Assembly: GCF_014839805.1 (NCBI RefSeq)
Contig: NC_051129.1
Span: forward strand, 8,374,920 to 8,438,919
DNA from: Manduca sexta
Taxonomy: Eukaryota; Arthropoda; Insecta; Lepidoptera; Sphingidae
Length of the DNA: 64,000 nt
Reading direction: 5' to 3'
Part shown: piece after piece, positions 48,471 through 61,940 of the stretch
How positions within the stretch are numbered: the first letter of the stretch is position 1
Layout: every line of letters begins with the position of its first letter
The notes under the pieces: model-generated
Databases searched by the model: none
Seen by the model: the letters and a program-made list of their open reading frames with translations, nothing else
Told to the model about the DNA's origin: nothing
Made by a program: the position numbers and the translations under genes

Positions 48471-50139
48471 CTTTAAAAACTTCAAGGGTTTGTGACGTTG
48501 GTTTCGAAAATGCGGACAAGTAACTCAACAAACTGCTCCATTCTCAACCACACTGTCAACGGTTTACAAGAAACAAATTGCTCTTAATTTAGTTCTGATG
48601 TTTTGGTGGTTATGGATAATTCCTTCAATATTTATACAGGTGTCGTGATTAGGGCATAATAAGTTTGCAAAGGATGACATTATGCATCATAATATCTAAA
48701 CTTATAAGATACTTCAACTTCAATGACCAAAACAGTAATTCAATTTTTATGCAAATATATGAAACAAATTTCTCATAAAGGCGCTTATAAGGGCAACCAC
48801 AAATGTAAACGATACGGCAACGATATCGAGCCTTTTCCATAATTTACAATGCTTTTTTACAAACACCCACTCGAAGGTTCATTACAAAAAATATTAAATT
48901 ACCATCGCACAATAAGGTAAAATTGAAGTTATAAAAAATGTTCCCGTTAGTGAACCAGCTAATTATCCTATTGTATAACACAATATATAGGACGTGCTCA
49001 CCACAAAATAAGGCTTTTTGTTAGTTAACAAAAGTTTTTTTTTCTTGAATCAATATCATTGATATCATGATAATAAGCCGATCATTCGAGATTCTGGTTT
49101 ACGCGAGTTGGCATAAAATGCCCATAGACCCGTTTATACTGGTATAATACTGTTTGACTATCTTAATGTAAGCATAAGTTACTAATCAAAGGAACGTAAC
49201 TTTTTACATTTCGGACATACAATCCGAAATAGCCTTACATTGTACCGAAAGCATGTAGTCACAAAGGTATCAAAGTCAAAATTTCAAATTGCGTTTAAAC
49301 TTTTGTTGTGTTGCAACAATTGTTCTTCACTAAAATAATCTTCAGGAGGTTTACATTATTTGAGATAAATAAAAATGAATATTTCATTTGAAGTTAATGT
49401 AGAGAAGCGTTTTGATGTTTTGAATTTGATTATCTATTTTTCTTTGCTGATTTTACATGGAGCATGTATTCCTCCATCGCATTCCTATACCACAATATGA
49501 GATCCTTCTCATTCCCGAAAAATCTGAAACATATTTCACCACTGCCTATATGTGAGTAGAACATGAAATGAAAAGCATCTTAAAAGTTAGCATTTAGAAT
49601 CTACTAGAAAAACATAATTGTTTAATCATCACCATAAAATTGTCTTTAAACAAATAAAAAAACAATTAGGTTAATTACTGATTAAATATATTAATAGGAA
49701 TGCCCTTAAGGCATATCAGATAGGAATTTAGTCATCGATCTTCTAAGGTTAATAATCTAAGTTGCGTTTTATTACATATGACACCGATAAACCTCATTTA
49801 ATTAACCTCTGGGTAAAGTTATCATGATAAAGACATTTACACTGGGATCAAATACAAAATATTTTAATCTATGTTAATTTTATATTAGGTGTCGAATTAA
49901 ACTTAATACATGAAGAAATAGAGTCGAAGATCGAACTTATTTGATCAAAATACGAGCTATAATCCAAAGTTTAGGTCACTATACAACAAATTGAAATATC
50001 CCATGCAAGCATAACTTCTACATGGTCTCATAAAAGAAAATATTAGTAGATTAAGTTCACATTGCCCTATAATAGTTATTCCAAGATATGTGAGTTATTC
50101 ATTATTAATAAAATATTTGTAATTTCGCGCCTGCAAGTC
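48471..50139. other. AT-rich non-coding DNA, no gene seen
   Basis: No protein-like frame and no repeat shared elsewhere in the window that I could align by eye. Confidence 0.5.
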
Positions 50140-50570
50140 ACGTAGAGGCAGGCAATGTGTCCTCAAAAGTTTGATCCAACCTCGTCCAACCTTTTTTTTC
50201 GTGGGAAAAAACGCTTTATCGCTACCATAACTTGGGGGGTGATTAGAACGGTTATGTTGGTTTCACCGGTCTTATGGCCCTATGTCGACACTCGGGAGTA
50301 TTGCATCATCCGAGCGAGCATTAGACCGAGTCCCTAACCCCTGTATATCCCACACCGGCATACAATCAAAAAACCCGCGGTGGTCTTCTTCGGCGCATAC
50401 GGGACGGCCCCGGGGTATCTTATTGCACTAGAATAGCTCAGAGACGTCCCTGCTCCTCGACCTCGTCCAACCTTGGAATCAATATCCATGGATCACACAA
50501 ATTTTTGTCCCACTGCGGAAATCTGACCTACGATCTCTCGTGTCTCACCCGCTGCGCACAGAAGTCATCA
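50140..50570. mobile_element. Transposable-element fragment, type uncertain
   Basis: A GC-richer insert in AT-rich DNA, with CGTCCAACC motifs repeated at about 50181, 50190 and 50463. It ends in ACCTACGATCTCTCGTGTCTCACCCGCTGCG, which read on the minus strand resembles the tRNA-like head of a SINE in decayed form. The 60-codon frame at 50155-50337 has no gene-like features. Confidence 0.35.
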
Positions 50571-51599
50571 AATATTTATTTTATTATATTAATATGACAT
50601 ATTGTGAGTAGGTTATTTTCATTGACTAATAAATGTCATAAAATTAATGTTGGAATATTTTCATGGATATTAAAAAATGTTGAAATACTAGTGATTTGTA
50701 CTAGCAGTTATTAAATATCATAAACGTATACAAGATAATTTTGACACTGCGTTAATAAAGAAACCACATACTCGTCTTTACCTCTGCTAACATTGTGCCA
50801 GAAATCATCCATGAATAAAGAATATTTACACCAAAAACCCCAGTTTTGCTTTTTCTGATTTTATTATCATTTAGTAGTTTAGTGCGAGTATGGCGTGTGT
50901 GTGTGTATTTCTTACTGACACTGTGATGTTGCAGCTGCGAAAAATTCTCTTAGAGTAGTAGTAATGTCATTAGGACGTGTAAAATGAAAATTCCATTTTT
51001 GATAATGATTTTGCTCGAATCTTACACTTTTACATCTACAGTTCGAGTAGCTTTTTGTAGTGTTATTTCCAATACAATAAATATGTGGTTTCATTTAGGA
51101 ACGCAATGTCAAAATGACCCTGTATAAAAAAATATTAGAACTGAATGGTATTAGGAGATAGTTCTCTCTTATAGGTTAGGTACCAAACAAATCAGTTTCG
51201 AGTCGTGTTAGTAAATATTTTTTGCAACAAGAGTTATATAAATGAAACAATATTCAGCGGATATTAATTAAAGCAGATCATATTTAATATAACTTGATTG
51301 ATTGACATTTTGAATCAATAGTAATCTATTCTGGTATGTATACTTGAGAAGTAATTGAGCAGGCCGACATAATTATGTCGATCATCAAAGGATACAATAT
51401 CTCTTACTGGTCAATATTTTTGGCATTTAACACTTTGACTCTAACTCTGAAACGGATATATTTATTTGTTCTCTGAGTAGCGGCCATGATAATTTCATAT
51501 AAAATGTGAGGATTGTAAGACAAAATGCTGTTTATTTGTATTGTGTTACATTACTGCATTAGGTTTTTTTTTTTGTATCTGACCTGCAAATAAACATTT
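50571..51599. other. AT-rich non-coding DNA
   Basis: No gene seen. AAAATGACCCTGTATA near 51110 resembles the ends of some lepidopteran elements but is too short to classify. Confidence 0.45.
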
Positions 51600-51865
51600 T
51601 TTTTCCATAACCGCCCAGCCTTCGTGGGGGGCGACTGAGCGGTTATGCTAGGGTAACCGTGCCTTACGGCCCGGCGTTGAGCCGCCCGGATTTGATGCCT
51701 TTAAAGACCTCATTGGCATCTATATGTTATACACCTTAACTGTGTGCCTAGAGCCAAGACAAATGTCCCCCCGTGCATGGGCGTGCATTCAGTGTGGAGA
51801 CCGAGCGCACAAGAATTGCTTCGGGGTGTTACTGTATTAGGTTACCCTGTAAAATAAATAAATAA
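51600..51865 (+). mobile_element. Retroelement fragment with hairpin and half zinc knuckle
   Basis: It opens with a 12/13-base inverted repeat (CATAACCGCCCAG at 51606-51618, CTGAGCGGTTATG at 51635-51647). Later comes a block shared with 10125-10205. In frame, 51784-51819 reads CIQCGDRAHKNC, which resembles a gag-type CCHC knuckle with a shortened last spacing. AATAAATAAATAAAA follows near 51856. This is a probable non-LTR retroelement relic; the class is not determined. Confidence 0.4.
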
Positions 51866-52154
51866 AAATCTGGTGCAGTGACTTAACGGAAAAGGAACTT
51901 TTCCCTTTCCTGTGCTGAGTTACAAAAACAAATATTAGTATCATTTAGTAGATTATTGAGCCGTCAATACCTTTAACGTCACTCACAGGCTAATAAACAA
52001 GCGTCTTCAAAGCCAACGAGCAATCTGCGAGGGACATTTGTTGATTACTATAAAGGTCAACACGAGTTATTTCTGTTTGCTCCATTTAAAACGATTCAAA
52101 TTAGAGTAAATTAATTTATCTACTAAATACGTCGATAAGGGCACGCAATATATA

Positions 52155-52335
52155 AAGCTGAAGAATTTGTTTTTTGGACACTAATCTCAGGAATTACTGA
52201 ACCAATTTTTTTTTACTAATACGAAGCTACATTACTACTGAGTGCTATTAGCCTACTATTTCTTATTCCGGGAAAATATAAAGCGGAATTTTTATCGCCA
52301 AAAAACTTTCACACAGGCTGAGCTGAGAAAGCTAA
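52155..52335 (+). mobile_element. Helitron-like repeat fragment, copy 2
   Basis: AGCTGAAGAATTTGTTTTTTGG, CTAATCTCAGGAATTACTGAACC and AGGCTGAGCTGAGAAAGCTAA end in CTAA followed by T, matching the CTRR-T rule. Internal motifs (ACTAATCTCA, AATTACT, GAAGCTACATTACT) align with 58149-58330. Confidence 0.5.
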
Positions 52336-55300
52336 TTGGGTGTTAAATGACATGTAAAAAACTGTAACTTAAGCAAGAATCTGAAACTCATTTGTAGGTG
52401 CTTGTTTCATCTTCCCGTACTTTAATTCTCTCTTCTGGAGAACCTCATATCCTAACAGTTGCGCTCATACTTCTTTAAGACACGAATACTACACAAGAAG
52501 CGGTAAAAAAATACAGTAATTAGGCCAAACCTTGATAATTCTAATATAATAATCAAACACGAACTTAAAAAAGCGGGCATGTGATTACAAATCAAGGCCC
52601 TAAAGGCTAGAATCGAAACCTCACGTAAATATTTTTTATATTTTTAGATAAAGCATCCCCCGCTGACCTCGGATAGTACGTGTAAAGTAGTTTTTAGACG
52701 TAAATCGGGTTATCGAGAACCTTTATCGAACTTCACGCTCGTACGGCTATCTGACGATTTATGTTAAAAAAACGTAATTCCATTGAATCGACTGGTTTGT
52801 CATTGAATAAAAGTTTACGCAAATTTTGAACCGTTACTGGTATCGGCCCATGTTTTAATGAATATTGCCATAAATATATCGCTAGTACGACAGTTTGTGG
52901 AGATGTTTGGATGTTTCTCGAAGTAAATTCAGTAACTGTTGTCCAGATTTGGATTAAATTTGGCAAACCAAGAGATAATGTCTTTAACGTATGGATTACA
53001 TTATATCCCCGATTAATAAATAGAGAGGCTTATAATTTCTGAAAAAGAGTTCACGCAGGCGAAACTGCATCAACACCGAGTATTAATAATAACCACTTGG
53101 CAATGATGACACGGAAATCGATATTAAACCTGTTAATGCTCCAAATGAGTTGTTTTGTAAAATATTTTAACGCGATCACGAATTTTGAACATCGATTAAA
53201 TTGAGTTTATTATAGCGATAATACCGAATATTTCGTGATTAAAACATTTTAGTTTGTGATTTTTGACCGTTATTTAGCTGTAACGGAAAAGGTGTATCTG
53301 TAGTACGTGACCCATTGCAGATATTCCATAACTCTCGAATTTAGAGGCAATGTTATTATTAATAATGGACGTTAATTATATGTTCTTAAAGCATTGATTA
53401 GTTTAAACACTACGTGACCATAAGAAGAAGTCGCTTAATTGGCACTGCAAAAGACTGCAAATTATAGATATTGCTGACCTATAGAATATAGTAGGATAAA
53501 CATGCATATTTTTATGTATAATCATAATCAGATCAGTAAAATATCGTAGACTCCGTGTTGTGTAAGTACCGCATATTTGATTCGCCAAAGTGACTATTGG
53601 TTAAGGTACAAATATACATATTAGTGCTGGGATATACATGCAAATATATTATAACTGTGCATACATATTTAATAAATATTATTAGACCATGTCAAAGTTG
53701 ATAACACTTAAACCACTCTTGTTTTTGTAGCAACATGATGAATGATGTAGATAGACGCCTTTATTCTGTAATTGCAATATTACCAAGAACACTGTAATGT
53801 AGGTTCAACACCTATATAATGTGAACCAGATTGGCGTTGTGGAGTCTAGACCCATAAGTCGCTGCGCAAATTGTGCTAAAGTGCGATCCGAGGGCCCAGC
53901 AGGGGGACAGAAGGACCTGCAGTCACGTTTTCAAGTCCCAACCCATTACCCGCTCCAAACCGTATCGACAAATAACCGCCAATTATTGGATCGCTCTACA
54001 ATCTTTTTACAATTTCTTCTCCGTCGAGCGTTATTATATTTCTATTAAGCCTTTTTTGTAATCAAACTACTAATGATTCGATTCCATTTCCTAGACGGAC
54101 GTGCCGTCCCCGCAATGTTAATGACACTACGTAATTAGATCCGGATGGTTTGAGGGCGTTGACTTGAATGCGGTGCCCGACCACTATATAATGGCGAAGT
54201 GTCAATTTTACTAAAAATATGGTAATTTACACCGGCCGCCATTTTGTACCATCTCAAATTGTTTAAGACAACGCACCCGCGCCCGCGCAGTAATGAGGTT
54301 ACCGTTAATGGTACGTGCTGGCTTGTCATGTGACGCCGTGGAATTTAACAAAAAAAAACGCCTATTTTAGTCAAAACTAATTTATATTGTTTATCGAATA
54401 TACAGTTACTTTTGAAAATACAAAGCGGAACGATAACATTCCGCGACGTTGGCCTATTATACATAATTACTCGTGTTTCAAACATCCGTGATTTATTTCT
54501 ATGAGTATTCACAAATCATTTCAATCTCCTAATCCATAGTTACACATCAAATAGATGTTGAGATAAATGGTTGTTTGTATTGGTTTTGTTTTGTTGGGTT
54601 CGCGTTCGTATTTTTACAGAATTGAAATGTAGAACCTAACAAATTCTTCAACAGTTCGTCATTCCACTTTTCTCAATTGCTTTGGCTAATCTGTAAAAGA
54701 GATCAATTTGTTTTGTCGTTTTCTTATTAAACGTCTTAGCAAAACAAACAACAAATCAACGCTAACAAAGGTATTAAGCAAGTTGAAATGCGGGACCCGA
54801 GACGGCAAAATGTTTCGGAAGTACAACCGACCGCCACTTATTCATACAGATGTTTTGAATCATAGAACAGTAATATCGTGACTGCAGTAAACACCGTATC
54901 CGATGACAGTTCTCATTGCCAATTAGAAGTTCAATCACCTACATCAATGGGGAGGCGAGCAGAGATGAAAAAACAAGCATTGTGTCCACAGTCATGTTTC
55001 AATTTGTGAAATTGATTTGTGATGCGAGCAACGTCGTAGCTTATAGGTAGGCGCATTTCTAATCAACGCGACATCACGATGTGCCGACAACAATAGACGC
55101 TTCTTGTGAGTGTTTCAACATCGGAGGTCATTTGGAGCTCATTTTGTTTGCTTCATAGAGCGTTAAAATGATAGCATCGTTACATTGTCGGTTATTTGAT
55201 GACCGTCTCTTATCTGACAAATTACAGCATCCACTGCTATTAATTAAACAAACAGGCACAAAGCAATGGCTAACTAGCAGTTAACATGCACCTGCATCAT

Positions 55301-57301
55301 ACATTGTACACTACGCACTCACATAATTAACGTCTTGGATTGACATTCATCTACCTAGATTACTCAATTGTTAATGGTGTTTTAAAACCACAGTAAAATG
55401 GTTAGTCTCTAACCTGCTGCGAACCTCATAGGGAAAGTTTAAGGTATTAGTCATACCTTATCCAGTATTTGGTCAGCTCCTTTTCCTCGTTCATCCTGTA
55501 TGCGTCCTGCTAGATCTCTGCTAAACAGTTTTAGCTGCAAAATTTATAAAGAATCATTTACTTTTAAAAGAGATAGTTAAAAGCACTTATTTACACTACA
55601 CCAAACTGCTTTCCCCCACAAACAAGGCTTTACAAACCATTTTCTAACGTTAAACAATTATCTCATTCACCTTCATAACGATAAGACCCGTATATAATTT
55701 GTTTCCACAACAGTGTCGCAACCAAAACAAAATCAAGGGAAAATCAACCGTACTGCAGGTTTACCTGTGTTATAAGGTATTTGCTTTCTCTAAGAACTGA
55801 TCACATTTACTTTATAAATTATAGTCATACCTACGTATTTTACAATGAAATATTTCGCTTAAGTTGCTCGAATCAATTGAAAATGGAACAATATTCGTAA
55901 ATATAGGACGGTTTCCACACCGTAGTAACCTTTCAAGACTAAAAATTCTAGAATGACTACGCATGCGTTATGTATTATAGAGGGTAGGAATGGATGCTAC
56001 GTTTATTTATGTAATTAAATGCAATTCATTTAAGTCCATATATTTATACAATTTTCTAAAAAAACTATTTAAGCAATTCGTCTGCAAAAAAATAACGAGC
56101 CCCTAACTTAATATAATAACATTTTCATGCTTATAATTAAAAATAGGTAAAAACCTAATAAATGTTGTTCAAGATATCAAACATACAATTTAATAGTTTA
56201 ACAAACTTATGTTCTTATAGACCAACACATGAAATCCAAACATGTTCTGAACATAACAATTTTCATCAACGTGTAAAATCTAAAAGAAACAATAACACTT
56301 CCCAATTTCTTTCTATCACTAACTCCACATGCCAACATATTTCATACTAAAACATTTCATAAACCAAACTAACCATTTAATGTTCACTAAATAACTGGTC
56401 GACAACATTGTAAAATCCGCTAAGGTATTAGACAACCGTTTATTAGCGCTGATGCCTAATCACAAGAACGGGGAAGAGAACGTCTCATTATCGTGTATTA
56501 AAGTCGTGATTATTATTTTAATCGTTTCACTAACAAAGCGAAACAACGGAGATTAGCGATAATTGTCCTGCGGTACCGTCGTGACATTGTTCTATGCCGT
56601 ATGGATCTGACAGTTCCACCCAGGTTTTGTTAATTGAGGATTTTATTAGTTATGCGTTGATAACAGTGGGCGACGATAGACTGATTGAATTTATTTGTGT
56701 CACTGATCAGTATTTTGTAGAGTCCCAATTTTGACACAAGTCAAAGCAATGGATGAATTGTTTACGAAATCCTTTATGAAATTAGCGATCAGCCAATGAA
56801 AATAAGCTACAGCAGTAAATCGTTCGCTATCATTCAAAGTTACTATGTATTTTGTCGAGAAAGACTCACCAATAGCTCATTAAAAAATACTTTCTTAACG
56901 TAAGAACATTAATGTTTATAGACAAACAAAAATTTCATTAAGTTATGCTACTTTTGCCATAACAAATACTTAATCAAATGTAGATATTTATATGAAATCC
57001 AATCAAGCATTCGCTAGTAAGAGACATAAAATCTTAAATTCTCCACTGAAAGAGAAGATACGAAGTTAGAAGCGGCACATAGCAGTAACAAGCGGTTAGA
57101 GTCGCTCGTGCCGCGCCCGCCCCGATATTTTCATTACCACCATAAATACGTGAAGAATGAACCCATCCACCCACGGGTGCCTATCGAGGTTGTAGCTTAA
57201 TTACACAACACTTTCTACATTGTTCGTCTCTTCTAAACGATTTTATTTGTTGCGTTCCTCATTTTCTTTTATTCGGTATATAAATCAAATCAATGTTCGA
57301 T
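52336..57301. other. AT-rich non-coding DNA, no gene seen
   Basis: About 5 kb without a recognisable gene or repeat. A GC-richer patch at 53821-53970 gives two overlapping frames of 62-75 codons without known domains; it may be an element fragment. Another at 54150-54300 contains CACCCGCGCCCGCGC. No exon continuing the zfh2 C-terminus (expected phase 1 entry, Gln/Pro-rich with two fingers) was found. Confidence 0.45.
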
Positions 57302-57580
57302 GCCGAGACGAATATCCGCAGGTTCAAACCGAAGGCACCTCTGACTTTTCTAAAGTTATGTGTGTATAGTTTTTGAATTATCGCTTGCTTTAACGGTGAA
57401 GGAAAACATCGTGAGGAAGCCTACATACCTGAGAAATTCTCTATAAGAATTTTGAGGGTATGTGAAGTCTGCCCATCTGCACTAGGCCAGTGTGGACTAA
57501 AGTCTAATCTCTCTCGATAGAGGAGGCCTGTGCCCAGCAATGGGACAGTATATAATACACGGCTGATATTATTATTATAA
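57302..57580 (-). mobile_element. ATT-tail repeat family, longest copy (minus strand)
   Basis: The reverse complement carries the family order seen at 20823 and continues further: after the CTTCACCG block it reaches a GGTTTGAACC box-B-like site (at 57329-57339 on the plus strand). On the plus strand the element runs into GGCTGATATTATTATTAT at 57561-57578, its microsatellite-like end. A box-B-like internal site and an ATT-type tail suggest a retroposed, possibly SINE-like, element. Confidence 0.6.
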
Positions 57581-58148
57581 TGTTCGATGTGCTATAATTT
57601 AAATACACACAAAAAGCAACAATAGTTGAGTGCTGTATATTGTTTCGCTGTTAAAACCAAACACAAAGCCCTAACAAGGCGTTTGCTTATTTATTCCAGC
57701 AAAGAATAACAAGTGGCTTTTCAAAGAACAATAATCCCAATCAGATAATCCGTGAACCCACTAAATATAAACACATTGTGGAATCATACGTTTGTAAATT
57801 CCACAAGCGAGCCTCACTTATCGATAACTTTAATCAAAGTAATAAAAAGACCACATAAATAACGACTTTTGTACATATGTGAGGGTTTGTACTATAATTC
57901 ATCACTACGTGTATAGAAAATATTTGATGTCACGTCCCACCTACGGATCTTGATAAGTTTATTCGCTTGGTAAGATGATAATTAACGTGGAACCTGTTGA
58001 GAACTCGTATTTTGTCATATTTGTGATCACGCTACATAGTATTTGACTTATTATCCTCAATTAGTAATAGGTAAACCCTGTCTAAATTAGATGGACGTGC
58101 GTGTGACAGTAAAGTACATAATCTGAAACCTATACCAATATGTAATAT
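57581..58148. other. AT-rich non-coding DNA
   Basis: Nothing recognisable between two repeat copies. Confidence 0.5.
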
Positions 58149-58330
58149 GCTGAAGAGATAGTTTGCTTGTACGTACTAATCTCAAGAATTACTAAACCGA
58201 TTTAGATTTTCTTTCATTAATAGGAAGCTACATTACTTATGGGTGATGTAGGCTACTTTTTATCCAGGAAAAATATTAAACGTGTTTTTATCTGGAAAAA
58301 AAAACAGAGGTGGAACCGCGAGGAAATAAT
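58149..58330 (+). mobile_element. Helitron-like repeat fragment, copy 3
   Basis: GCTGAAGAGATAGTTTGCTTG, ACTAATCTCAAGAATTACTAAACCG, GGAAGCTACATTACT and GGTGGAACCGCGAGG align in order with the copy at 52155-52335. The exact CTRR end is missing. Confidence 0.5.
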
Positions 58331-58625
58331 TTAATAATTCTCAACCCAATACTAAGATAAATTATAATTAATTCATACTATTCTTTTATCTATACGGCCC
58401 AATTAAATGACTCCGCGGCAACTGATGTTAAGTGGACGACCACTTTACAGGATCTTGAACATCATCATCAAGGAAACCATAAGATAGCATGTATGTCCGT
58501 ATCAAGCCAGAGGGTTTTGACCGTCAGCGAGAAGTTATCCTTGTCAACTGATTTGAAGTAACACTTATCACTGATAACACAGGATATCGTGTAATCAGTG
58601 ATATAGTCGGACATCTAAATTATCT

Positions 58626-58905
58626 ACCTGCCTCGGTGGCGTAGTTGTTTTACGCTACGACTGCAGTACTAAGGTCTTGGGTTCGATCCCCAAGTAGGAT
58701 AATATGATATTAAGTTTACCTACTCAGTATCGGCCCGGAGTTTAGAAATTGTGCCTGATATGGCGATATGCTTGCCCCCTCACATCATGGGATGCAATAC
58801 TCACGGCTAAAGTGGGTGCATCAATAACGCCTCTGCCTACCTCTTCCGTTGGAAAAGATGCAAATGTGTTTATGATTTCAATTATCCTTTTTGTATTATT
58901 AAAAA
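58626..58905 (+). mobile_element. tRNA-derived SINE
   Basis: The head contains an RNA polymerase III A box (TGGCGTAGTTG, 58637-58647) and B box (GGTTCGATCC, 58680-58689) at tRNA-like spacing. The tRNA-unrelated body follows: CTACTCAGTATCGGCCCGGAG, TGTGCCTGATATGGC, CACATCATGGGATG and GTGGGTGCATCAATAACGCCTCTGCCTACC. This is a very common lepidopteran SINE as I remember it. Base pairing of the head is too poor for a functional tRNA. A 75-codon frame inside it is an artefact. Confidence 0.8.
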
Positions 58906-58920
58906 TAATATCAGTCCCGC

Positions 58921-59033
58921 ATAATATACTGTCCCACTGCTTTACACGGGCCTCCTCTACTACTGAAAGGGTTTAGACCTCAGTCCACCACGCTGACCTA
59001 GTGTGGATTGGTAGACTTCACATACCTTCGAAA
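58921..59033 (+). mobile_element. ATT-tail repeat family, truncated copy
   Basis: ATACTGTCCCACTGC, GGGCCTCCTCTACTACTGA, CAGTCCACCACGCTGACC and GTGTGGATTGGTAGACTTCAC follow the family order, then it breaks off. It lies directly after the SINE, so this is a small transposon cluster. Confidence 0.6.
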
Positions 59034-61799
59034 TAATAATCTTGCTGGTGCTGCTAACGATTACTTACCATCAGATTACCCACTTGCTATATGATAAAAA
59101 ATTACAAAATTTACCGGTTATTTTTATTATTTTAACTACTGTGTCTAAGGGTACATTTTGAATATAAAACTAAAGAAATCAATTATGGAACATAAAGTAT
59201 GAATAAACAAAAGAATAATACAATCCACTCGACCTTTATTGCAAATGGTACAATAAAACTGCTATTACTATTCTACTACTGACATGAACCATAAACTTTA
59301 TCTTAATTGATGCGCAAAATCAAATACAGCAGGTTGAAAGCGTACTCAAAATATACTGAACGGTCGTCGAATTGGTCTAGAACACTCAACTTTACCATTT
59401 CCATGTTTATTATGTAAACAACACACTTGTCGATGTTAATTTTGCCAATAACGCAAAGTTACGTACATAATACTAGGTACAAATACATACATTTACATAT
59501 TTCACGTACACCACTAATAATTATAGAACTGGGGAGCGAATCGGCTTCGATTAGAGGGACGAAAATTGTTTTATAAAAATCTATATACATCTTACGCGAA
59601 TTTTATCGTAATTCCACTTAGACGTCACACGCCAGTATTCCGTCAATTGGTGCCGCTTATACCAAAGAGGGTTTCTTCTTCCCCACGCATCTCTATCAAG
59701 AGGCTTTCACATAGTATTAGTAAGACTAGCGTTCGGCTTCGGCCAGGCAGCCGAAGTGCCATCGGGGTCGTGCCGTCCCGCCTCTAATATTGATGAATAA
59801 ACAGCAAACTCTTTACCGGCGACATGACGCCAATGTGTCCGTACTTTGATAGTCAGATGATCTTGATCGCCAGCTGCCGCCATTCCTCAACGATTCCACT
59901 GTACTTTATATTCCTTGCATATTAAATGAGCTACGAAATCGTCACAAATTACCTTAAGATTTGACTGTGAGATGTATTTATGACTGCTGTGTTCAAACGA
60001 TATCACATTTACACTATTCATAATGGAAAAATACTTGATTTTCTGTTACACAAATCATAGGACCCTTTGTCGACATACCTATGATGAATACGCTTTTGTA
60101 TTCATAAAGTAATATATCGATTGAAATTACAATACACTGAGTTCTAAAACAGATAGGATATAACAAAAAACAGCTGAAATGTTCTTAAAAATCAAATATA
60201 AACAGATTGAACCTGTATTGAGAAACGAACGCACAAACATAACAATTGTTAAAATATTTATGAATACATATCTGCAATACAGTCGGTATATATTTTGGCT
60301 ACGAGATATATTTAAATTCTAATAGTAACTGTTAAAAGCGTATTTATAGTATTTCACTGGGTAAAACTAAAATAAAGTCGTTGTTTGCTTTGCACTTCTT
60401 TAAATACGTACTAGAATAACTATTGAATATTTCAACGTGCAAATATATCGTATAAATTATTGTATTAATTAAATAAACGTAAGTATTACTTGTACCACAA
60501 AATAAAACCATAGATAAAATAATATGTATTAGCTATATAACATCAATTCGATATTTGAAATTAAGTCACACGAAACGGTGAGCAAATTTAGCTAATAATA
60601 AAAAATATCTCCAAAGCTCATGTTTTATTATTCAGTAACATAAAAAAGTTATTGTAAATGCACCTCATTTGCGCATTACTTCAAGAATTTAAAATCTACG
60701 ACACGTTTTGTTCCACATAAAAATATTTAGGTGCTCATCACGTAGTATGCGTTTGGACACAAATACGCGGCGTTTTGTAGCTTATAAATTATATCTAAAC
60801 ATGTGTTACGTATGTACGACTTGTTTATTGCGGTTTGTTAACTTTAATAAATGCATTTTATTTTTATTGTTAATAGGCACGTTGCAGTGTTTACTCTGCC
60901 TTATATTCAATTAACAGGAATATTGGTCGGTTTATTTTTCTTTAATTTATTGTGATGACTACATCTTGCCTGATACATTGGAAATCCGCGCCATTATTCG
61001 CCCCGGCAATTTTGGTTAGTAAGTTTGGTTGGTCAGTTTATACTCTTTTGCTCCTAATCTTTTATAAAGTATACTTCAAAACTGTAATTAATTGTGATGT
61101 ATTTCGCACACATCAATTATAATTTCTATCGATTCTCATCATTTATTTGTTTAAATCTATTAATTAGAGAATACTTTTAAGCTTTCAAAATATAATCACC
61201 TAAAATAATCTCAGCGCAATGGACCAACAAAACCATTGCCTAAAATGCCACTTCCCGCGCTCGACAACATATTATCGTTCCCGGTCACCCACGAGGAAGG
61301 GGCCCGCATACCCGACATATCCTAATTGAGCACATCGTGTCGCGTTAAATAGTCGAGATTAGTCGAGATTGGGCCGGGAACGAGATAGTTATCTGATTGA
61401 ACGATTCCTCTAGGCGATCGCTGTTAATGCAATAAGGAAGTCCTTGTCTCCTCCTATATCACCACAAGGATATTGAGTATTACCATTGCATTAATTCTAT
61501 TGTTTTATACGACATTTGACGTTCGTCTTCGTTCCGTGTGAAAATTGAAATTGATGGGCGAGAGACGAGTTTGGTAAATCAAGTAGGGCTGGTAGTCTTA
61601 ATGTTGTGGTATTTTTGTCTGTTGTGTCCAAATGAAGAGATCGCCTGTGCTAATCTATAAAATCGGTTAGAATGTCACATATTTGTAACGGTTTAACTAA
61701 ATATGAAAATACCCATTATTGATATAAAAGTTAATTAAAATGCATAATAATAAAATGTAGGTAGATATTGTAACATTCACTTGACGATCTACACCTCAT
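59034..61799. other. AT-rich non-coding DNA, no gene seen
   Basis: A GC-richer patch at 59520-59900 includes a 7-base stem, CTTCGGC (59737-59743) with GCCGAAG (59750-59756). The 73-codon frame across it shows no domain. AGTCGAGATT is repeated in tandem at about 61352-61371. No exon or repeat could be assigned. Confidence 0.45.
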
Positions 61800-61940
61800 T
61801 CCGCCCCGTGACCATACAAGCTGCAAAGTCTTCGAATGGTCAGAAAAAAATTATAAAAAAATCATGATAAAATCCGAAATCTAGTTTTATTTCAATGTCT
61901 AACATTCGCGTAAACATAAGAAATAATTATAAAAGTTCAG
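61800..61940 (+). mobile_element. Retroelement end repeat, copy 2
   Basis: It aligns with 28694-28840 through two exact 15-mers (61801-61815 and 61882-61896). CTTCGAAACGTC is degraded here to CTTCGAATGGTC. It ends in AT-rich DNA. Confidence 0.55.

Noticed and set aside
50155..50337. 60-codon frame
   Set aside because: Lies in a transposable-element fragment; no domain.
53821..54061. Two frames of 62-75 codons in a GC-richer patch, considered as a zfh2 C-terminal exon
   Set aside because: No acceptor in the right phase, no finger and no similarity to the family C-terminus.
58637..58700. Possible tRNA gene
   Set aside because: A and B boxes are present, but arms do not pair as a tRNA and a SINE body follows.
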